Positions 21,242 to 30,410 of a stretch of 64,000 bases of DNA are shown piece by piece. Numbering within the stretch: the stretch's first letter is position 1; every line of letters begins with the position of its first letter. The DNA comes from Streptomyces luteolus (GTDB lineage: Bacteria; Actinomycetota; Actinomycetes; Streptomycetales; Streptomycetaceae). The notes beneath the pieces were generated by a model that saw nothing but the letters and a program-made list of their open reading frames with translations, did not search any database and was not told where the DNA came from. Position numbers and translations under genes: made by a program. The DNA lies in assembly GCF_029968015.1 (NCBI RefSeq), contig NZ_JASCIS010000010.1:124001-188000 (forward strand), given 5' to 3'.

Positions 21242-22015
21242 TCACGCCCCTTCCGCGAGGGCGGGCCCGCCGGGCAGCGAGGTGTCGGGGCTCCCTGGCG
21301 GCTCGAAGCGGTAGCCCACGCCCCACACGGTCCGGATGAGCCGGGGCTCGGCCGGGTCCTGCTCGACCTTGCCGCGCAGCCTGCGCACGTGCACCGTCAC
21401 GGTCGACAGGTCCCCGAAGTCCCAGCCCCACACCTCGTGCATCAGCTCCTCGCGGCTGTGGGCGCGCCCAGGGTGCCGCAGGAAGTACGCGAGCAGGTCG
21501 AACTCCCGCAGCGTGAGGGCGAGTTCGGCGCCGTCCCTGGTGGCCCGGCGCGCGGCCGGGTCGACGGTGAGACCGGCCGCGCTCAACGGGCGGGTGCCCT
21601 CGGCGGGCCGGGCCCGGCGCAGCACGGACGCGACCCGCAGGACCAGCTCGCGCGGGCTGAACGGCTTGGTGACGTAGTCGTCGGCGCCCACCTCCAGGCC
21701 GAGGATCCGGTCGTCCTCGTCGCCGCGCGCCGTGAGCATGACGACCGGGACAGGCCCGTGCGCGCGCAGCCGGCGGCACACCTCCAGGCCGTCCATGCCG
21801 GGCAGCATCAGGTCGAGCACCACCAGGTCGGGCCGGTGCGCGGCGGCCCGCGCGAGGGCGGCGGGCCCGTCGGCGGCGCGGTCCACGGCGTACCCGGCGC
21901 GGTCCAGGTACCCGGCGACGACCTCGGCGACCGTCGGGTCGTCGTCCACCACAAGGACCAGGGGGCGGTCACCTGTGGCTGGGTCCGGGGTCGGTTCGTA
22001 CGGCTGCTGCTCCAT
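21242..22015 (-). CDS. OmpR/PhoB-family response regulator
   Basis: 257 residues. Receiver domain about 18-130 with acidic pocket VVDDD, phospho-acceptor Asp68 in LVVLDLMLPGMDG, Thr in VVMLTARG and Lys in DYVTKPFSPREL; winged-helix DNA-binding domain about 155-240 with LREFDLLAYFLRHPGRAHSR and VHVRRLRGKVE, VWGVGYRF. ATG 22015 is chosen for GCGAGG 8 nt upstream; a GTG two codons earlier is possible. First gene of the two-component operon, divergent from the glycosyltransferase gene. Confidence 0.94.
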   Translation of the reverse strand: MEQQPYEPTPDPATGDRPLVLVVDDDPTVAEVVAGYLDRAGYAVDRAADGPAALARAAAHRPDLVVLDLMLPGMDGLEVCRRLRAHGPVPVVMLTARGDEDDRILGLEVGADDYVTKPFSPRELVLRVASVLRRARPAEGTRPLSAAGLTVDPAARRATRDGAELALTLREFDLLAYFLRHPGRAHSREELMHEVWGWDFGDLSTVTVHVRRLRGKVEQDPAEPRLIRTVWGVGYRFEPPGSPDTSLPGGPALAEGA

Positions 22016-22138
22016 GCCCACAGCCTCGCACCGCGCGCGGGCGGGTGGGGCACGCGGGGGTGGGGCGGGGGCGGACGTCCGCGTTCCGTAAGGAGCGGCT
22101 GTCCGTTTTGTCGGATACTGCTTCGTAGGGTGACATCC

Positions 22139-22882
22139 GTGACGACCTCATCCCCGCACCCCGACGCCGACGACGACGCCGACGCCGACGACGTAGACGT
22201 AGACGTGGTCCTGCCGTGTCTGAACGAGGCCGAGGCCCTGCCCTGGGTGCTCGCCCGCATCCCGGACGGCTGGCGCGCCCTCGTCGTGGACAACGGCTCC
22301 ACCGACGGTTCCGCGGAGATCGCCCGCGCGCACGGCGCGACCGTGGTCCGTGAGGAGCGCCGCGGCTTCGGCGCCGCCTGCCACGCGGGCCTGACCGCCG
22401 CCACCGCCGACATCGTGTGCTTCTGCGACTGCGACGCCTCCCTCGACCCGTCGCTGCTCGTGCCGTTCGTACGCGAAGTGCGCGCGGGCCGGGCCGACCT
22501 GGTGCTCGGGCGCAGACGGCCGCGGGGCCGCAGCGCCTGGCCGCTGCACGCCCGCCTCGGCAACCTCGCCCTCGCCCGCATGCTGCACCGCCGCACCGGC
22601 CTCCGCCTGCACGACCTCGGCCCGCTGCGCGCCGCCCGCCGCACGCCGCTGCTCGGCCTCGGCCTCACCGACCGGCGCAGCGGCTACCCGCTGCAGATGG
22701 TCGTCCGCGCCGCCGACGCGGACTGGCGCGTCACGGAGCACGACGTCCCGTACCTGCCGCGCACCGGCCGCTCCAAGGTCACGGGCACCTGGCGGGGGAC
22801 CTGGCAGGCGGTACGGGACATGCGCGAGGTCCTGGCCGAACCGCCCCATCGAGGCGCCCACCCGAACGGAGCCCGACGGTGA
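22139..22882 (+). CDS. Family 2 glycosyltransferase
   Basis: About 247 residues, GT-A fold: VVLPCLNEAEALPWVL, VDNGSTDGSAEIA, RRGFGAACHAGLTAA, and the metal-binding FCDCDASLDP (DxD-like). No C-terminal membrane anchor. The N-terminus is acidic (DADDDADADDVDVDV). GTG 22139 has TAGGG at 8 nt; a second GTG lies three codons earlier. Overlaps the next gene by 4 bases (GTGA). Begins an operon with a DUF2064 protein and a methyltransferase; likely makes a glycan or lipid-linked sugar. Confidence 0.9.
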   Translation: MTTSSPHPDADDDADADDVDVDVVLPCLNEAEALPWVLARIPDGWRALVVDNGSTDGSAEIARAHGATVVREERRGFGAACHAGLTAATADIVCFCDCDASLDPSLLVPFVREVRAGRADLVLGRRRPRGRSAWPLHARLGNLALARMLHRRTGLRLHDLGPLRAARRTPLLGLGLTDRRSGYPLQMVVRAADADWRVTEHDVPYLPRTGRSKVTGTWRGTWQAVRDMREVLAEPPHRGAHPNGARR

Positions 22883-23535
22883 CCCCTCCCCTCACCCTGC
22901 TCGTCATCGCCAAGGAGCCGCTGCCCGGGCGGGTCAAGACGCGGCTCACCCCGCCGTTCACGCCCGCGCAGGCAGCGCGGCTCGCCGAGGCCGCGCTCGT
23001 CGACACCCTGCGCGCCGTCGCGGCGACCCCGGCCCGCCGCCGTGTACTCGTCCTCGACGGGCGGCCGGGCCCTTGGCTGCCGCCCGGCTTCGACGTCGTA
23101 CCGCAGTGCGCGGGCGGGCTCGACGCACGCCTGGCCGCCGCCTTCGCCGCCTGCGCCGGGCCCGCCCTGCTCATCGGCATGGACACCCCGCAGGTCACCC
23201 CCGAGCTGCTCACCGTCGAACTCGCCGACGGCGAGGCGGTGTTCGGGCCCGCCGAGGACGGGGGTTTCTGGGCGCTGGGGATGGCCGAGCCCGACCCCGC
23301 GCTCGTACGGGGTGTGCCCATGTCGGCGCCGGACACCGGGGCCGTCCAGCGCGACCGGCTCGTCGAGGCGGGGCTGCGGGTGCGGGACCTGCCCGAGCTG
23401 CGGGACGTGGACACGGCCGCCGACGCCACCGCCGTCGCCGCGAGCGCCCCGCACGGCCGCTTCGCCGCCGAACTGTCCCGGCTGCACACCGACCGGGCTC
23501 GGGCCGACCGGCGCGGGGCGGTGTCCGGCCGATGA
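22879..23535 (+). CDS. TIGR04282/DUF2064 family nucleotide-diphospho-sugar-transferase-like protein
   Basis: 218 residues. GT-A-like fold related to CofC: LLVIAKEPLPGRVKTRLTPP at the N-terminus, LLIGMDTPQVTPELL (acidic metal site) and FGPAEDGGFWALGM, the hallmark of DUF2064. Function not established for the family; usually located, as here, beside a family 2 glycosyltransferase. GTG start overlaps the stop of the glycosyltransferase gene, and its own stop overlaps the methyltransferase ATG. Confidence 0.88.
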   Translation: MTPPLTLLVIAKEPLPGRVKTRLTPPFTPAQAARLAEAALVDTLRAVAATPARRRVLVLDGRPGPWLPPGFDVVPQCAGGLDARLAAAFAACAGPALLIGMDTPQVTPELLTVELADGEAVFGPAEDGGFWALGMAEPDPALVRGVPMSAPDTGAVQRDRLVEAGLRVRDLPELRDVDTAADATAVAASAPHGRFAAELSRLHTDRARADRRGAVSGR

Positions 23536-24440
23536 GCACCGTGCCGGGGCGGCGGTCCGGCCGCACGGCGGGGCGGAGCCGGGGCGCCGACCCGTACGAG
23601 AAGGGGCGCGAGGACTCCTCCCCGGGGGCGCGGTCCGACCGTACGCCGCACCGGAGTTGGGGCGCCGACCCGTACGCCGACCCGTACGCCGACGCGCTGC
23701 GGCTCGGATCCGGTCCGCTGTTCCTGCGGCGCCACGACGGATGGCTGCTGCCCCTCGACGTGGAGCGCTGGTGCGCCGCCGCCGACTCCGCCGATCTGCG
23801 GCTGCTCGAACGGTGCGAGGGGGCGGTGCTCGACGTGGGCTGCGGGCCCGGCCGGCTCGTCGCGGAACTCGCCGCCCGTGGCCGGCGCGCGCTCGGCATC
23901 GACGTCAGCGAGGCCGCCGTCACCCGCACCGTCGAACTCGGCGGGCAGGCCCTGGTCCGCTCCGTCTTCGACCCGCTGCCCGCCGAGGGGCGCTGGGGCA
24001 CGGCACTCCTCGTCGACGGCAACCTCGGCATCGGCGGCGACGTGCCCGCCCTGCTCGACCGCATGGCCGAACTCCTCGCCCCGCGCGGCCTGTTGATGGT
24101 CGAGACGGACCCGGCGGACGTGGACGAGATCGTCGACGTCCACCTCGTGCACGCCGCCGACCCCCGCATCACCAGCGCCACCTTCCCCTGGGCCAGGCTC
24201 GGCACGCCCGGCCTGCTGCACCGCGCCCACGCCCTCGGCTGGCGGGCCGACGATCACTGGGAGGCCGACGGCCGCACCTTCGTCGCCCTGCGCAACCGGG
24301 GCCGCGACCGGGACCGCGACCGCGACCGGGACCACGACCGCACGAGCAGGAGCAGCGCCGAACCGGCGAACAGCACCGCCGTGACAAGCAGCCAGCGGGC
24401 CAGGAAGCCGTCGGCCGACAACCCGGTCGCCCCCGCGTAA
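23532..24440 (+). CDS. Class I SAM-dependent methyltransferase
   Basis: 302 residues. Motif I VLDVGCGPGRL (about 101-111), the acidic GIDVSEAAV, then LLVDGNLGIGGD and LAPRGLLMVETDP give the Rossmann methyltransferase core. The N-terminal 60 residues are basic and repetitive (DPYADPYAD). From about residue 257 the protein becomes an RDRDRD tail followed by about 30 residues with no family likeness, read across the end of the convergent membrane-protein gene. The stop at 24440 is therefore probably a late one. Part of the glycosyltransferase operon; substrate unknown. Confidence 0.88.
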   Translation: MSTVPGRRSGRTAGRSRGADPYEKGREDSSPGARSDRTPHRSWGADPYADPYADALRLGSGPLFLRRHDGWLLPLDVERWCAAADSADLRLLERCEGAVLDVGCGPGRLVAELAARGRRALGIDVSEAAVTRTVELGGQALVRSVFDPLPAEGRWGTALLVDGNLGIGGDVPALLDRMAELLAPRGLLMVETDPADVDEIVDVHLVHAADPRITSATFPWARLGTPGLLHRAHALGWRADDHWEADGRTFVALRNRGRDRDRDRDRDHDRTSRSSAEPANSTAVTSSQRARKPSADNPVAPA

Positions 24441-24778
24441 CGCTCCGACACGCGCCCGCTGATCAGCGGGAACCAGACGAGCAGCAGCAGCCCGGACAGC
24501 AGCGCGGGCACCCGCACGTACGCCAGCCACTCCCGCCGTCCGCAGGCGCCGAGCAGCCGCGCGAGCGCCCGGTCCGCCATCCCGTACAGCGGCACCAGCA
24601 CCAGGTCGTGCAGCAGCGCCGAGCCGACGAACCAGAGCGCCACCTGCACCGTCTCGCCCGCGAGCAGCCGCACGCCCGCGTACCCGGCGAGCGCGAACGA
24701 GGCCGCGAGCAGCAGGAGTTGGAAAGGGCTGCCGGTCAGCTCGCGCAACGACCGGCGCCCAGGCATCCGGAAGGGCAT
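24254..24778 (-). CDS. Small integral membrane protein, function unknown
   Basis: 174 residues. About four hydrophobic segments: FQLLLLAASFALAGYAGV, VQVALWFVGSALLHDLVLVPL, VRVPALLSGLLLLVWFP and WLLVTAVLFAGSALLLLV. The C-terminus ends in an Arg-Ser repeat and a basic tail that overlap, antisense, the last 187 bp of the methyltransferase gene. The ATG overlaps the stop of the upstream molybdopterin oxidoreductase gene (ATGA), so it is probably a partner or accessory of that enzyme. I recognise no named family. Confidence 0.75.
   Translation of the reverse strand: MPFRMPGRRSLRELTGSPFQLLLLAASFALAGYAGVRLLAGETVQVALWFVGSALLHDLVLVPLYGMADRALARLLGACGRREWLAYVRVPALLSGLLLLVWFPLISGRVSERYAGATGLSADGFLARWLLVTAVLFAGSALLLLVRSWSRSRSRSRSRPRLRRATKVRPSASQ
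24302..24342. repeat. 6-bp microsatellite coding on both strands
   Basis: Alternating CGCGAC/CGGGAC units encode Arg-Asp repeats in the methyltransferase tail (plus) and Arg-Ser repeats in the membrane-protein tail (minus). Confidence 0.85.
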
Positions 24779-26046
24779 CACAGTTCTCCGAACTCGAGCC
24801 GGGTGACCCACTTGGTGTTCAGTACGCCGGGCGCCGCGGGCACGATGATCCGGGCCGGGCGGCCGTGGTCGGCGCTCAGCGGTTCGCCGTTGACGTCCAG
24901 GGCGAGCAGCGAGCGCGCGTCCGCCACCTGGTTGGCGCGCAGGGCCGCACTCCGGAACGCGCCGCGCCGCTGCAGCGACCGTACGAACACGTCCGGCGGG
25001 TCGTCGTACCCGACGAGCGCGGCCAGATCCCGCAGCCGTACGCCCCGCCACCACTGGTCGGCGGTCGACCAGCCCTCCACGCAGGCGATGGGCAGAGCCG
25101 CGCTGTGCAGCGGCATCCGGCGCAGGTCGGTGAGGCTGAGCCGGACGGTGCCGGAGCGTCCGGTGACGACGAGCCGCCACGCCTCGGAGTCCGTCTCGCG
25201 CGGGTCGATCCCCACGTACGCGGCCGTCTTGTTGATCTGGAAGCCGTTCGGGCCCTCGCCGGGTTCGGGGCCGCCGTGCGGGGAGAGTACGGCGGTCTCG
25301 CGCAGCGGCCCGTCGAAGCTGCGCCCCACCGACGTACCGAACAGCAGGGCCGAGCCGCCCCCGACCATCCACAGCGCGCCCCGGCGGGAGACGGTGGGCG
25401 GGGCGGGATCGGGGGAGACCAGCTCGTCCTCCTCGGCCTCGTCATCCTCAACCTCGCCCTCCTCGCCCCCGTCCCTCCGCCCGGCCCGCATCTTGCGTAC
25501 GTTCCGCACCGCCGCGGGCGCCTTCAGTACGACATGGGCGAGGAACGCGGCGAAGAAGACCCAGGCCCCGTAGAGGTGCAGCGGGTAGAAGGAGCCCGGG
25601 AAGGCGTAGTCCAGCTGGACGTTGAGGATGCCCGTGACGAACTCGAAGAGCGCGCCGCCCACCAGAAGCAGCAGCGAGAGCCGCTCCAGGCCGTGCGCGA
25701 GGGAGCGGACGGGCGGCAGCGCGAAGAGCCGCGGCACCACCGACCACAGCTTGGCGAGCAGCACCGGCACGAGCGCGAGCCCGAGGGTGACGTGCACGCC
25801 CTGCGTGAGCCGGTACAGCCAGTGCGGGTCGGTCGGCCACGAGAACAGGAAGAAGCCCAACAGCCCCTTGTCCGGCGTCTTGTCGTTCACCGGGTCGAGG
25901 TCGGGGTTGTACGCGGCGTACGAGAGCAGCCCCGTCACGAACAGCACGGTCATCCCGGCGAGCAGCACCAGACCGAGCACGGAGGTGAACCGGGCGCCGC
26001 GCACCGGGCTGCGCCAGAACGCGGGGGAGGAGGGGAACCTGGGCAT
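24778..26046 (-). CDS. Membrane-anchored sulfite-oxidase-like molybdopterin oxidoreductase
   Basis: 422 residues, a natural fusion. N-terminal part about 18-190 has four membrane helices with His residues, cytochrome b561-like (GVHVTLGLALVPVLLAKLW, YPLHLYGAWVFFAAFLAHVVL). An acidic linker about 200-220 and a further helix WMVGGGSALLFG precede the oxidoreductase domain about 250-422, with the molybdenum-ligand Cys in LPIACVEGWSTADQWWRG and DHGRPARIIVP. It should pass electrons between a substrate outside and the membrane heme; substrate unknown. First gene of a two-gene leftward operon with the small membrane protein. Confidence 0.88.
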   Translation of the reverse strand: MPRFPSSPAFWRSPVRGARFTSVLGLVLLAGMTVLFVTGLLSYAAYNPDLDPVNDKTPDKGLLGFFLFSWPTDPHWLYRLTQGVHVTLGLALVPVLLAKLWSVVPRLFALPPVRSLAHGLERLSLLLLVGGALFEFVTGILNVQLDYAFPGSFYPLHLYGAWVFFAAFLAHVVLKAPAAVRNVRKMRAGRRDGGEEGEVEDDEAEEDELVSPDPAPPTVSRRGALWMVGGGSALLFGTSVGRSFDGPLRETAVLSPHGGPEPGEGPNGFQINKTAAYVGIDPRETDSEAWRLVVTGRSGTVRLSLTDLRRMPLHSAALPIACVEGWSTADQWWRGVRLRDLAALVGYDDPPDVFVRSLQRRGAFRSAALRANQVADARSLLALDVNGEPLSADHGRPARIIVPAAPGVLNTKWVTRLEFGEL

Positions 26047-26159
26047 GTGCCGACGGTAGGCCGGAAGTCCGCGCCCACCGGCGAAACAACGATGACGAAA
26101 CGCTGACGTCGCGACCGGTGACCGCCCGATGGGCCGCCGCCCGGCCTAGCGTTCCCCCC

Positions 26160-27521
26160 GTGCACCGCGAACCCCGCCCCGAAGACCATCGGCTCGGCAC
26201 CCGCCGGGATCTTTACGCCGCCGCCGCCGCGATCCTGCTCGTGGCGGCCGCCATCGTGATCGGCCACCACATCGAGCAGCGAGACGGCACGCTGCGGGTG
26301 AGCTGGCCGCCGCTGTACGCCAACTGGCTGCCGCACGTCGGCCCGGGCACACCGGCCGCGCTCGCCGTGGCGGTGCTCCTTGTCGCGTACGGGCCGCCAC
26401 TGGCCGCCCGGCTCCCGTGGCGCGGGCTGCTCGCCGCCTCCTACGCGGCCGCGTCCGCGTGGACCTGGTCGCTCGCCCTGATCGACGGCTGGCACTGGGG
26501 CATCGCGCGCCGCCTCACCACGAAGTACGAATACCTCCAGGTCATCGACCGCTTCCAGAACATCCCGGAAACCCTCAGGGAGTTCAGCGGCTTCATCCTG
26601 CTCGACTCCCCGGACCACTGGCCCGCGCACATCGCCGGGCACCCGCCCGCAGCGACGGTCACCTTCGTGCTGCTCGACCGGATCGGCCTCGGCGGGGGCG
26701 CCTGGGCCGGGGTCTGGTGCCTGGTCGTCGGCGCCACGACCTGTCTGGCGGTCCTGGTCACCGTACGGGCCCTCGCCTCGGAGCAACTGGCGCGCCGCGC
26801 GGCCCCGTTCCTCGTCCTCGCCCCCGCGGCGGTCTGGGCCGGCACGTCCGCCGACGGCTACTTCGCGGCCGTCGCCGCCTGGTCCGTGGCCCTCCTCGCG
26901 CTCGCCGTGACGGCCCGCCGCCCCTGGCCACGCCGCACGGCGGCCTGCGGCTCGGGCCTGCTCTTCGGCCTGACCTGCTACCTGTCGTACGGCCTGACGC
27001 TGTGCGCGGTGATCGGCCTGGCGGTGCTGCTGCTGGGACGCGGCCGGGAGTGGCTACGGGTGCTGCCGTACGTGCTGCTCGGCTTTGTCGTCGTGCCCGC
27101 GGTGTTCACGGCGTACGGGTTCAACTGGTGGGAGGCGTACCACCTGCTGGTGGAGCGCTACTACCAGGGGGCCGCGGGGGTGCGGCCCTACGCGTACTGG
27201 GTGTGGGCCAACCTCGCGTGCACGGTCCTCGTCGTCGGCCTCGCGACGGTGGCGGGGCTGCGGCGGGCGGGCGGTGTGCTGTGGGGGCGGTCCTTCCGCA
27301 CGCCCCAGGCGCGCCTTGCCCTGCTCGTCGCCGGTGCGCTGCTCGCTCTTCTCATCGCCGACCTGTCCGGGATGAGCAAGGCGGAGACGGAGCGGATCTG
27401 GCTGCCGTTCGCGATGTGGCTGCTGGCTGCCGGGGCGTTTCTGCCGAGGGCCCGGCCTTGGCTGGTGGCGCAGGGCGTGCTGGCCTTGACGGTCAACCAT
27501 CTGCTGCTGACGGGGTGGTGA
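26160..27521 (+). CDS. Polytopic membrane protein, GT-C-type glycosyltransferase-like
   Basis: 453 residues with about 11 membrane helices. A large loop after helix 3 carries RFQNIPETLREFSGFILLDSPDHWPAHIAGHPPAATV, reminiscent of the loop of GT-C mannosyltransferases, with acidic residues that could be catalytic; C-terminal FNWWEAYHLLVERYYQGAAGVRPYAYW is typical of the actinobacterial family. GTG 26160 is used because an earlier ATG at 26118 lacks a ribosome site. With the glycosyltransferase, DUF2064 and methyltransferase genes nearby it may build a cell-envelope glycan. Exact activity unknown. Confidence 0.8.
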   Translation: MHREPRPEDHRLGTRRDLYAAAAAILLVAAAIVIGHHIEQRDGTLRVSWPPLYANWLPHVGPGTPAALAVAVLLVAYGPPLAARLPWRGLLAASYAAASAWTWSLALIDGWHWGIARRLTTKYEYLQVIDRFQNIPETLREFSGFILLDSPDHWPAHIAGHPPAATVTFVLLDRIGLGGGAWAGVWCLVVGATTCLAVLVTVRALASEQLARRAAPFLVLAPAAVWAGTSADGYFAAVAAWSVALLALAVTARRPWPRRTAACGSGLLFGLTCYLSYGLTLCAVIGLAVLLLGRGREWLRVLPYVLLGFVVVPAVFTAYGFNWWEAYHLLVERYYQGAAGVRPYAYWVWANLACTVLVVGLATVAGLRRAGGVLWGRSFRTPQARLALLVAGALLALLIADLSGMSKAETERIWLPFAMWLLAAGAFLPRARPWLVAQGVLALTVNHLLLTGW

Positions 27522-27545
27522 GGGGGCGGAGCCCCGGCTCGCGTC

Positions 27546-29045
27546 TCAGTGGGAGCTGAGCTGTCCCGCGAGGCGGTCGTGCATATCGGCGCTCGGCTTG
27601 TTCAGGCCGATGATGGTGACCTTCTTGCCGCGTTCCGCGTACTTGTTCTCGATGGCGTCGAGGGCGGCCACGGACGAGGCGTCCCAGATGTGCGCCTCGG
27701 TGAGGTCGATGACCACGTCGTCCGGATCGTCCTTGTAGTGGAACTGATGGACGAGGTCGTTGGACGAGGCGAAGAACAGCGCGCCCGTGACCGCGTACAC
27801 GACCTGCCGTCCGTCGGGGTCGACGACGGCGGAGACCTGTGCGAGGTGCGCGACCCGCTTCGCGAAGATGACCATCGCGGTGATCGAGCCGACCACCACA
27901 CCGACGGCGAGATTATGGGTCGCCACCACACAGGCCACGGTGACCACCATGACCGTGGTCTCGCCGACCGGCATCCGCTTCAGGGTCTTCGGCCGCACCG
28001 AGTGCCAGTCGAAGGTGCCGACGGAGACCAGGACCATCACGGCGACCAGCGCGGCCATCGGGATGTCGGAGACGACGGGCCCGAACGCGATGCACAGCAC
28101 CATGAGCAGCGAACCGGCCAGGAAGGTGGACAGCCGGGTGCGGGCCCCGGAGGTCTTCACGTTGATCATCGTCTGGCCGATCATGGCGCAGCCGCCCATG
28201 CCGCCGAAGAAGCCGGTGACGATATTGGCGATGCCCTGGCCGATGGACTCACGGGTCTTGTTGGAGCGCGTGTCCGTGATGTCGTCGACCAGCTTGGCCG
28301 TCATCAGGGACTCCATCAGGCCGACGAGCGCGAAGGCGAAGGCGTACGGCGCGAGGGTGGCCAGCGTGTCCAGGGTGAACGGGACGTCCGGGATGCCGGG
28401 CACGGGCAGCGAGGACGGCAGCTCGCCCTTGTCGCCGACGGTCGGCACGGCGATCCCGGCGCCCACGGTGATCACGGTGAGGATCACGATCGACACCAGC
28501 GGTGCCGGCACGGCCTTCGTGATCCGCGGGAACAGCACCATCAGGACCAGGCCGCCGATGATCAGCGGGTACACGGGCCACGGCACGTTCCGCATCTCCG
28601 GTACCTGGGCCATGAAGATCAGGATCGCGAGCGAGTTCACGAAGCCGACCATCACGCTGCGCGGCACGAACCGCATCAGCCTGGCGACCCCGAGGGCACC
28701 GAGGACGACCTGGAACAGACCGCCGAGGATCACCGCTGCGACCAGGTAGCCGAAGCCGTACTGATGGTTGAGCGGCGCGATGACCAGGGCGATGGCACCG
28801 GTCGCCGCCGAGATCATCGCCTTGCGGCCGCCGACGACCGAGATGACCACGGCCATCGTGAACGACGCGAACAGACCGACGCTCGGGTCGACCCCCGCGA
28901 TGATCGAGAACGAGATCGCCTCGGGAATCAGCGCGAGCGCGACGACGAGCCCGGCGAGCACCTCGGTACGGAGCACCTTCGGCGAGGCCAGCCAGTCGGG
29001 CCGGGACAGGCGCGGCTTCGGGGCAGGGGGCAGCGGTGTGGACAT
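27546..29045 (-). CDS. SulP-family anion transporter with STAS domain
   Basis: 499 residues. Transmembrane SulP domain about 20-390 with VLAGLVVALALIPEAISFSI, GLFASFTMAVVISVVGGRKA, TGFFGGMGGCAMIGQTMIN; then a cytosolic STAS domain about 410-499 with DDVVIDLTEAHIWDASSVAALDAI and KVTIIGLN. The family carries sulfate, bicarbonate or dicarboxylates; the SLC26/BicA-like sequence suggests bicarbonate or sulfate, undecided. A TAGAAT hexamer about 30 bp upstream of the start on the minus strand could be the -10 element. ATG 29045. Confidence 0.93.
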   Translation of the reverse strand: MSTPLPPAPKPRLSRPDWLASPKVLRTEVLAGLVVALALIPEAISFSIIAGVDPSVGLFASFTMAVVISVVGGRKAMISAATGAIALVIAPLNHQYGFGYLVAAVILGGLFQVVLGALGVARLMRFVPRSVMVGFVNSLAILIFMAQVPEMRNVPWPVYPLIIGGLVLMVLFPRITKAVPAPLVSIVILTVITVGAGIAVPTVGDKGELPSSLPVPGIPDVPFTLDTLATLAPYAFAFALVGLMESLMTAKLVDDITDTRSNKTRESIGQGIANIVTGFFGGMGGCAMIGQTMINVKTSGARTRLSTFLAGSLLMVLCIAFGPVVSDIPMAALVAVMVLVSVGTFDWHSVRPKTLKRMPVGETTVMVVTVACVVATHNLAVGVVVGSITAMVIFAKRVAHLAQVSAVVDPDGRQVVYAVTGALFFASSNDLVHQFHYKDDPDDVVIDLTEAHIWDASSVAALDAIENKYAERGKKVTIIGLNKPSADMHDRLAGQLSSH

Positions 29046-29228
29046 GCAACCGTTTCTCGGGGGGGGAATCGAACAGATTCTACCCTCGGCGAGGTGGCCG
29101 AGCGGACCGGTCCGGCGGGACGCGTAGGGCGGCCAGGTGCGGGGGCGCGTGCCGCCATCCGAGTGCCGGAGTCCGACCTGCGGCCCGGGGTTCCGGGGAG
29201 CAGCGAGGGTGATTCATACGTTTTACGG

Positions 29229-30410
29229 ATGATTCCATCCTTTGCGCGTGCCGTCCTCGCCGGGGCCCTGGCCTCGGTGCTCGGCGCCCAACTCCTCGCC
29301 CAGGCCCCCGCATCCGCCGCCGGCCGCCGCCAGGAACCCACGCCGCCGCGTCCGGCGGCGGCCGCCCCGCCCTCCTGGCTGTACCGCAGCGGCATCCAGG
29401 TCCGGACGTGGCCCTCCGCCCCGGCCCTGCCCGACAACGTCTCCGCGCTCTCCTGGCTCGTGGCCGACGCGGACAGCGGCGACGTCCTCGCCGCGAAGAA
29501 CGCCCACGAGCCGCTGCCGCCCGCCAGCACCATCAAGACGCTGTTCGCCCTCACCGCCCTGCCCCAGGTGCCCGGCACCACCCAGCACACGGTCACCGAC
29601 TCCGAGCTCGAAGGGATCGGCGAGGGCAGCAGCCTCGTCGGCGTGGACGCCGGCCGCACCTACAGCGCCGACGACCTGTGGCGCGGCGTCTTCCTCAGCT
29701 CGGGCAACGACGCCGTGCACGTGCTCGCCGAGATGAACGGCGGCTGGCGGGCCACCGCCCGCCGGATGCAGGCCAAGGCCCGCTCGCTCGGCGCCCGGGA
29801 CACCCACGTCGTCTCGCCGGACGGCTACGACGCACCCGGCCAGGTCTCCTCCGCGTTCGACCTCGCCGTGTTCGGGCGGGCCGGACTCGCGCACCCGGAG
29901 TTCCGCCGCTACTGCTCGACCGCCGTGGCGAAGTTCCCCGAGGGCGAGTGGTCGTACGACATCAAGAACACCAACCGCCTGCTCACCGGCGCCGACGGGG
30001 TGGCCCCGTACCCCGGGATCATCGGCGTCAAGAACGGCTACACCAGCGAGGCCGGGCACACCCTGATCGCCGCCGCGGAGCGCGGCGACCGCACCCTGAT
30101 CGTCTCGGTCATGAACCCGCAGCGGGGCGGCGGTCTCGCGGTCTACGAGGAGGCGCGGGCGCTGCTCGACTGGGGCTTCGCCGCCGACGGACGCGTACGT
30201 CCCGTGGGTTCCCTCCAGCCGCCCGCCGCCAAGGCCGCGGCGGGCGCGGTCGCCCCGGCCACCGCGGCCGCCGAGGACGAAGAGGAGGGCTGGGCCTCCC
30301 TGGGCGGAGCGACCACGGGCGTCGCCCTGGCCGTCCTCGCCGGGTGGGCGGCCTTCGTCGTACGGCGGCGGCGCGTGCTGCGGGAGGGCCTGCTGCGCGG
30401 GGACTGCTAG
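29229..30410 (+). CDS. Secreted/membrane-anchored D-Ala-D-Ala carboxypeptidase
   Basis: 393 residues, penicillin-binding protein family S11. Signal peptide 1-31 ending ASA, Pro-rich spacer, then SxxK in PASTIKT, SxN-type SSGND, and KNG in GVKNGYTSEAGHT (KTG-box variant with Asn). A C-terminal helix TTGVALAVLAGWAAFVV followed by RRRR anchors it. It trims the stem peptide of peptidoglycan outside the membrane. Its TAG stop codon is the CTAG that borders the adjacent 30407-30623 element, so the element may have supplied or preserved the stop. Confidence 0.92.
   Translation: MIPSFARAVLAGALASVLGAQLLAQAPASAAGRRQEPTPPRPAAAAPPSWLYRSGIQVRTWPSAPALPDNVSALSWLVADADSGDVLAAKNAHEPLPPASTIKTLFALTALPQVPGTTQHTVTDSELEGIGEGSSLVGVDAGRTYSADDLWRGVFLSSGNDAVHVLAEMNGGWRATARRMQAKARSLGARDTHVVSPDGYDAPGQVSSAFDLAVFGRAGLAHPEFRRYCSTAVAKFPEGEWSYDIKNTNRLLTGADGVAPYPGIIGVKNGYTSEAGHTLIAAAERGDRTLIVSVMNPQRGGGLAVYEEARALLDWGFAADGRVRPVGSLQPPAAKAAAGAVAPATAAAEDEEEGWASLGGATTGVALAVLAGWAAFVVRRRRVLREGLLRGDC

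Noticed and set aside
29089..29105. tRNA-like GAGGTGGCCGAGCGGAC (resembles a Leu/Ser tRNA D-arm)
   Set aside because: No acceptor stem, anticodon arm or T-arm follows at the right spacing; it lies in the SulP promoter gap.
27549..29228. Plus-strand ORF running into the carboxypeptidase
   Set aside because: Antisense of the SulP gene; highly charged His/Asp/Arg run without domains. The carboxypeptidase starts at 29229 with its signal peptide.
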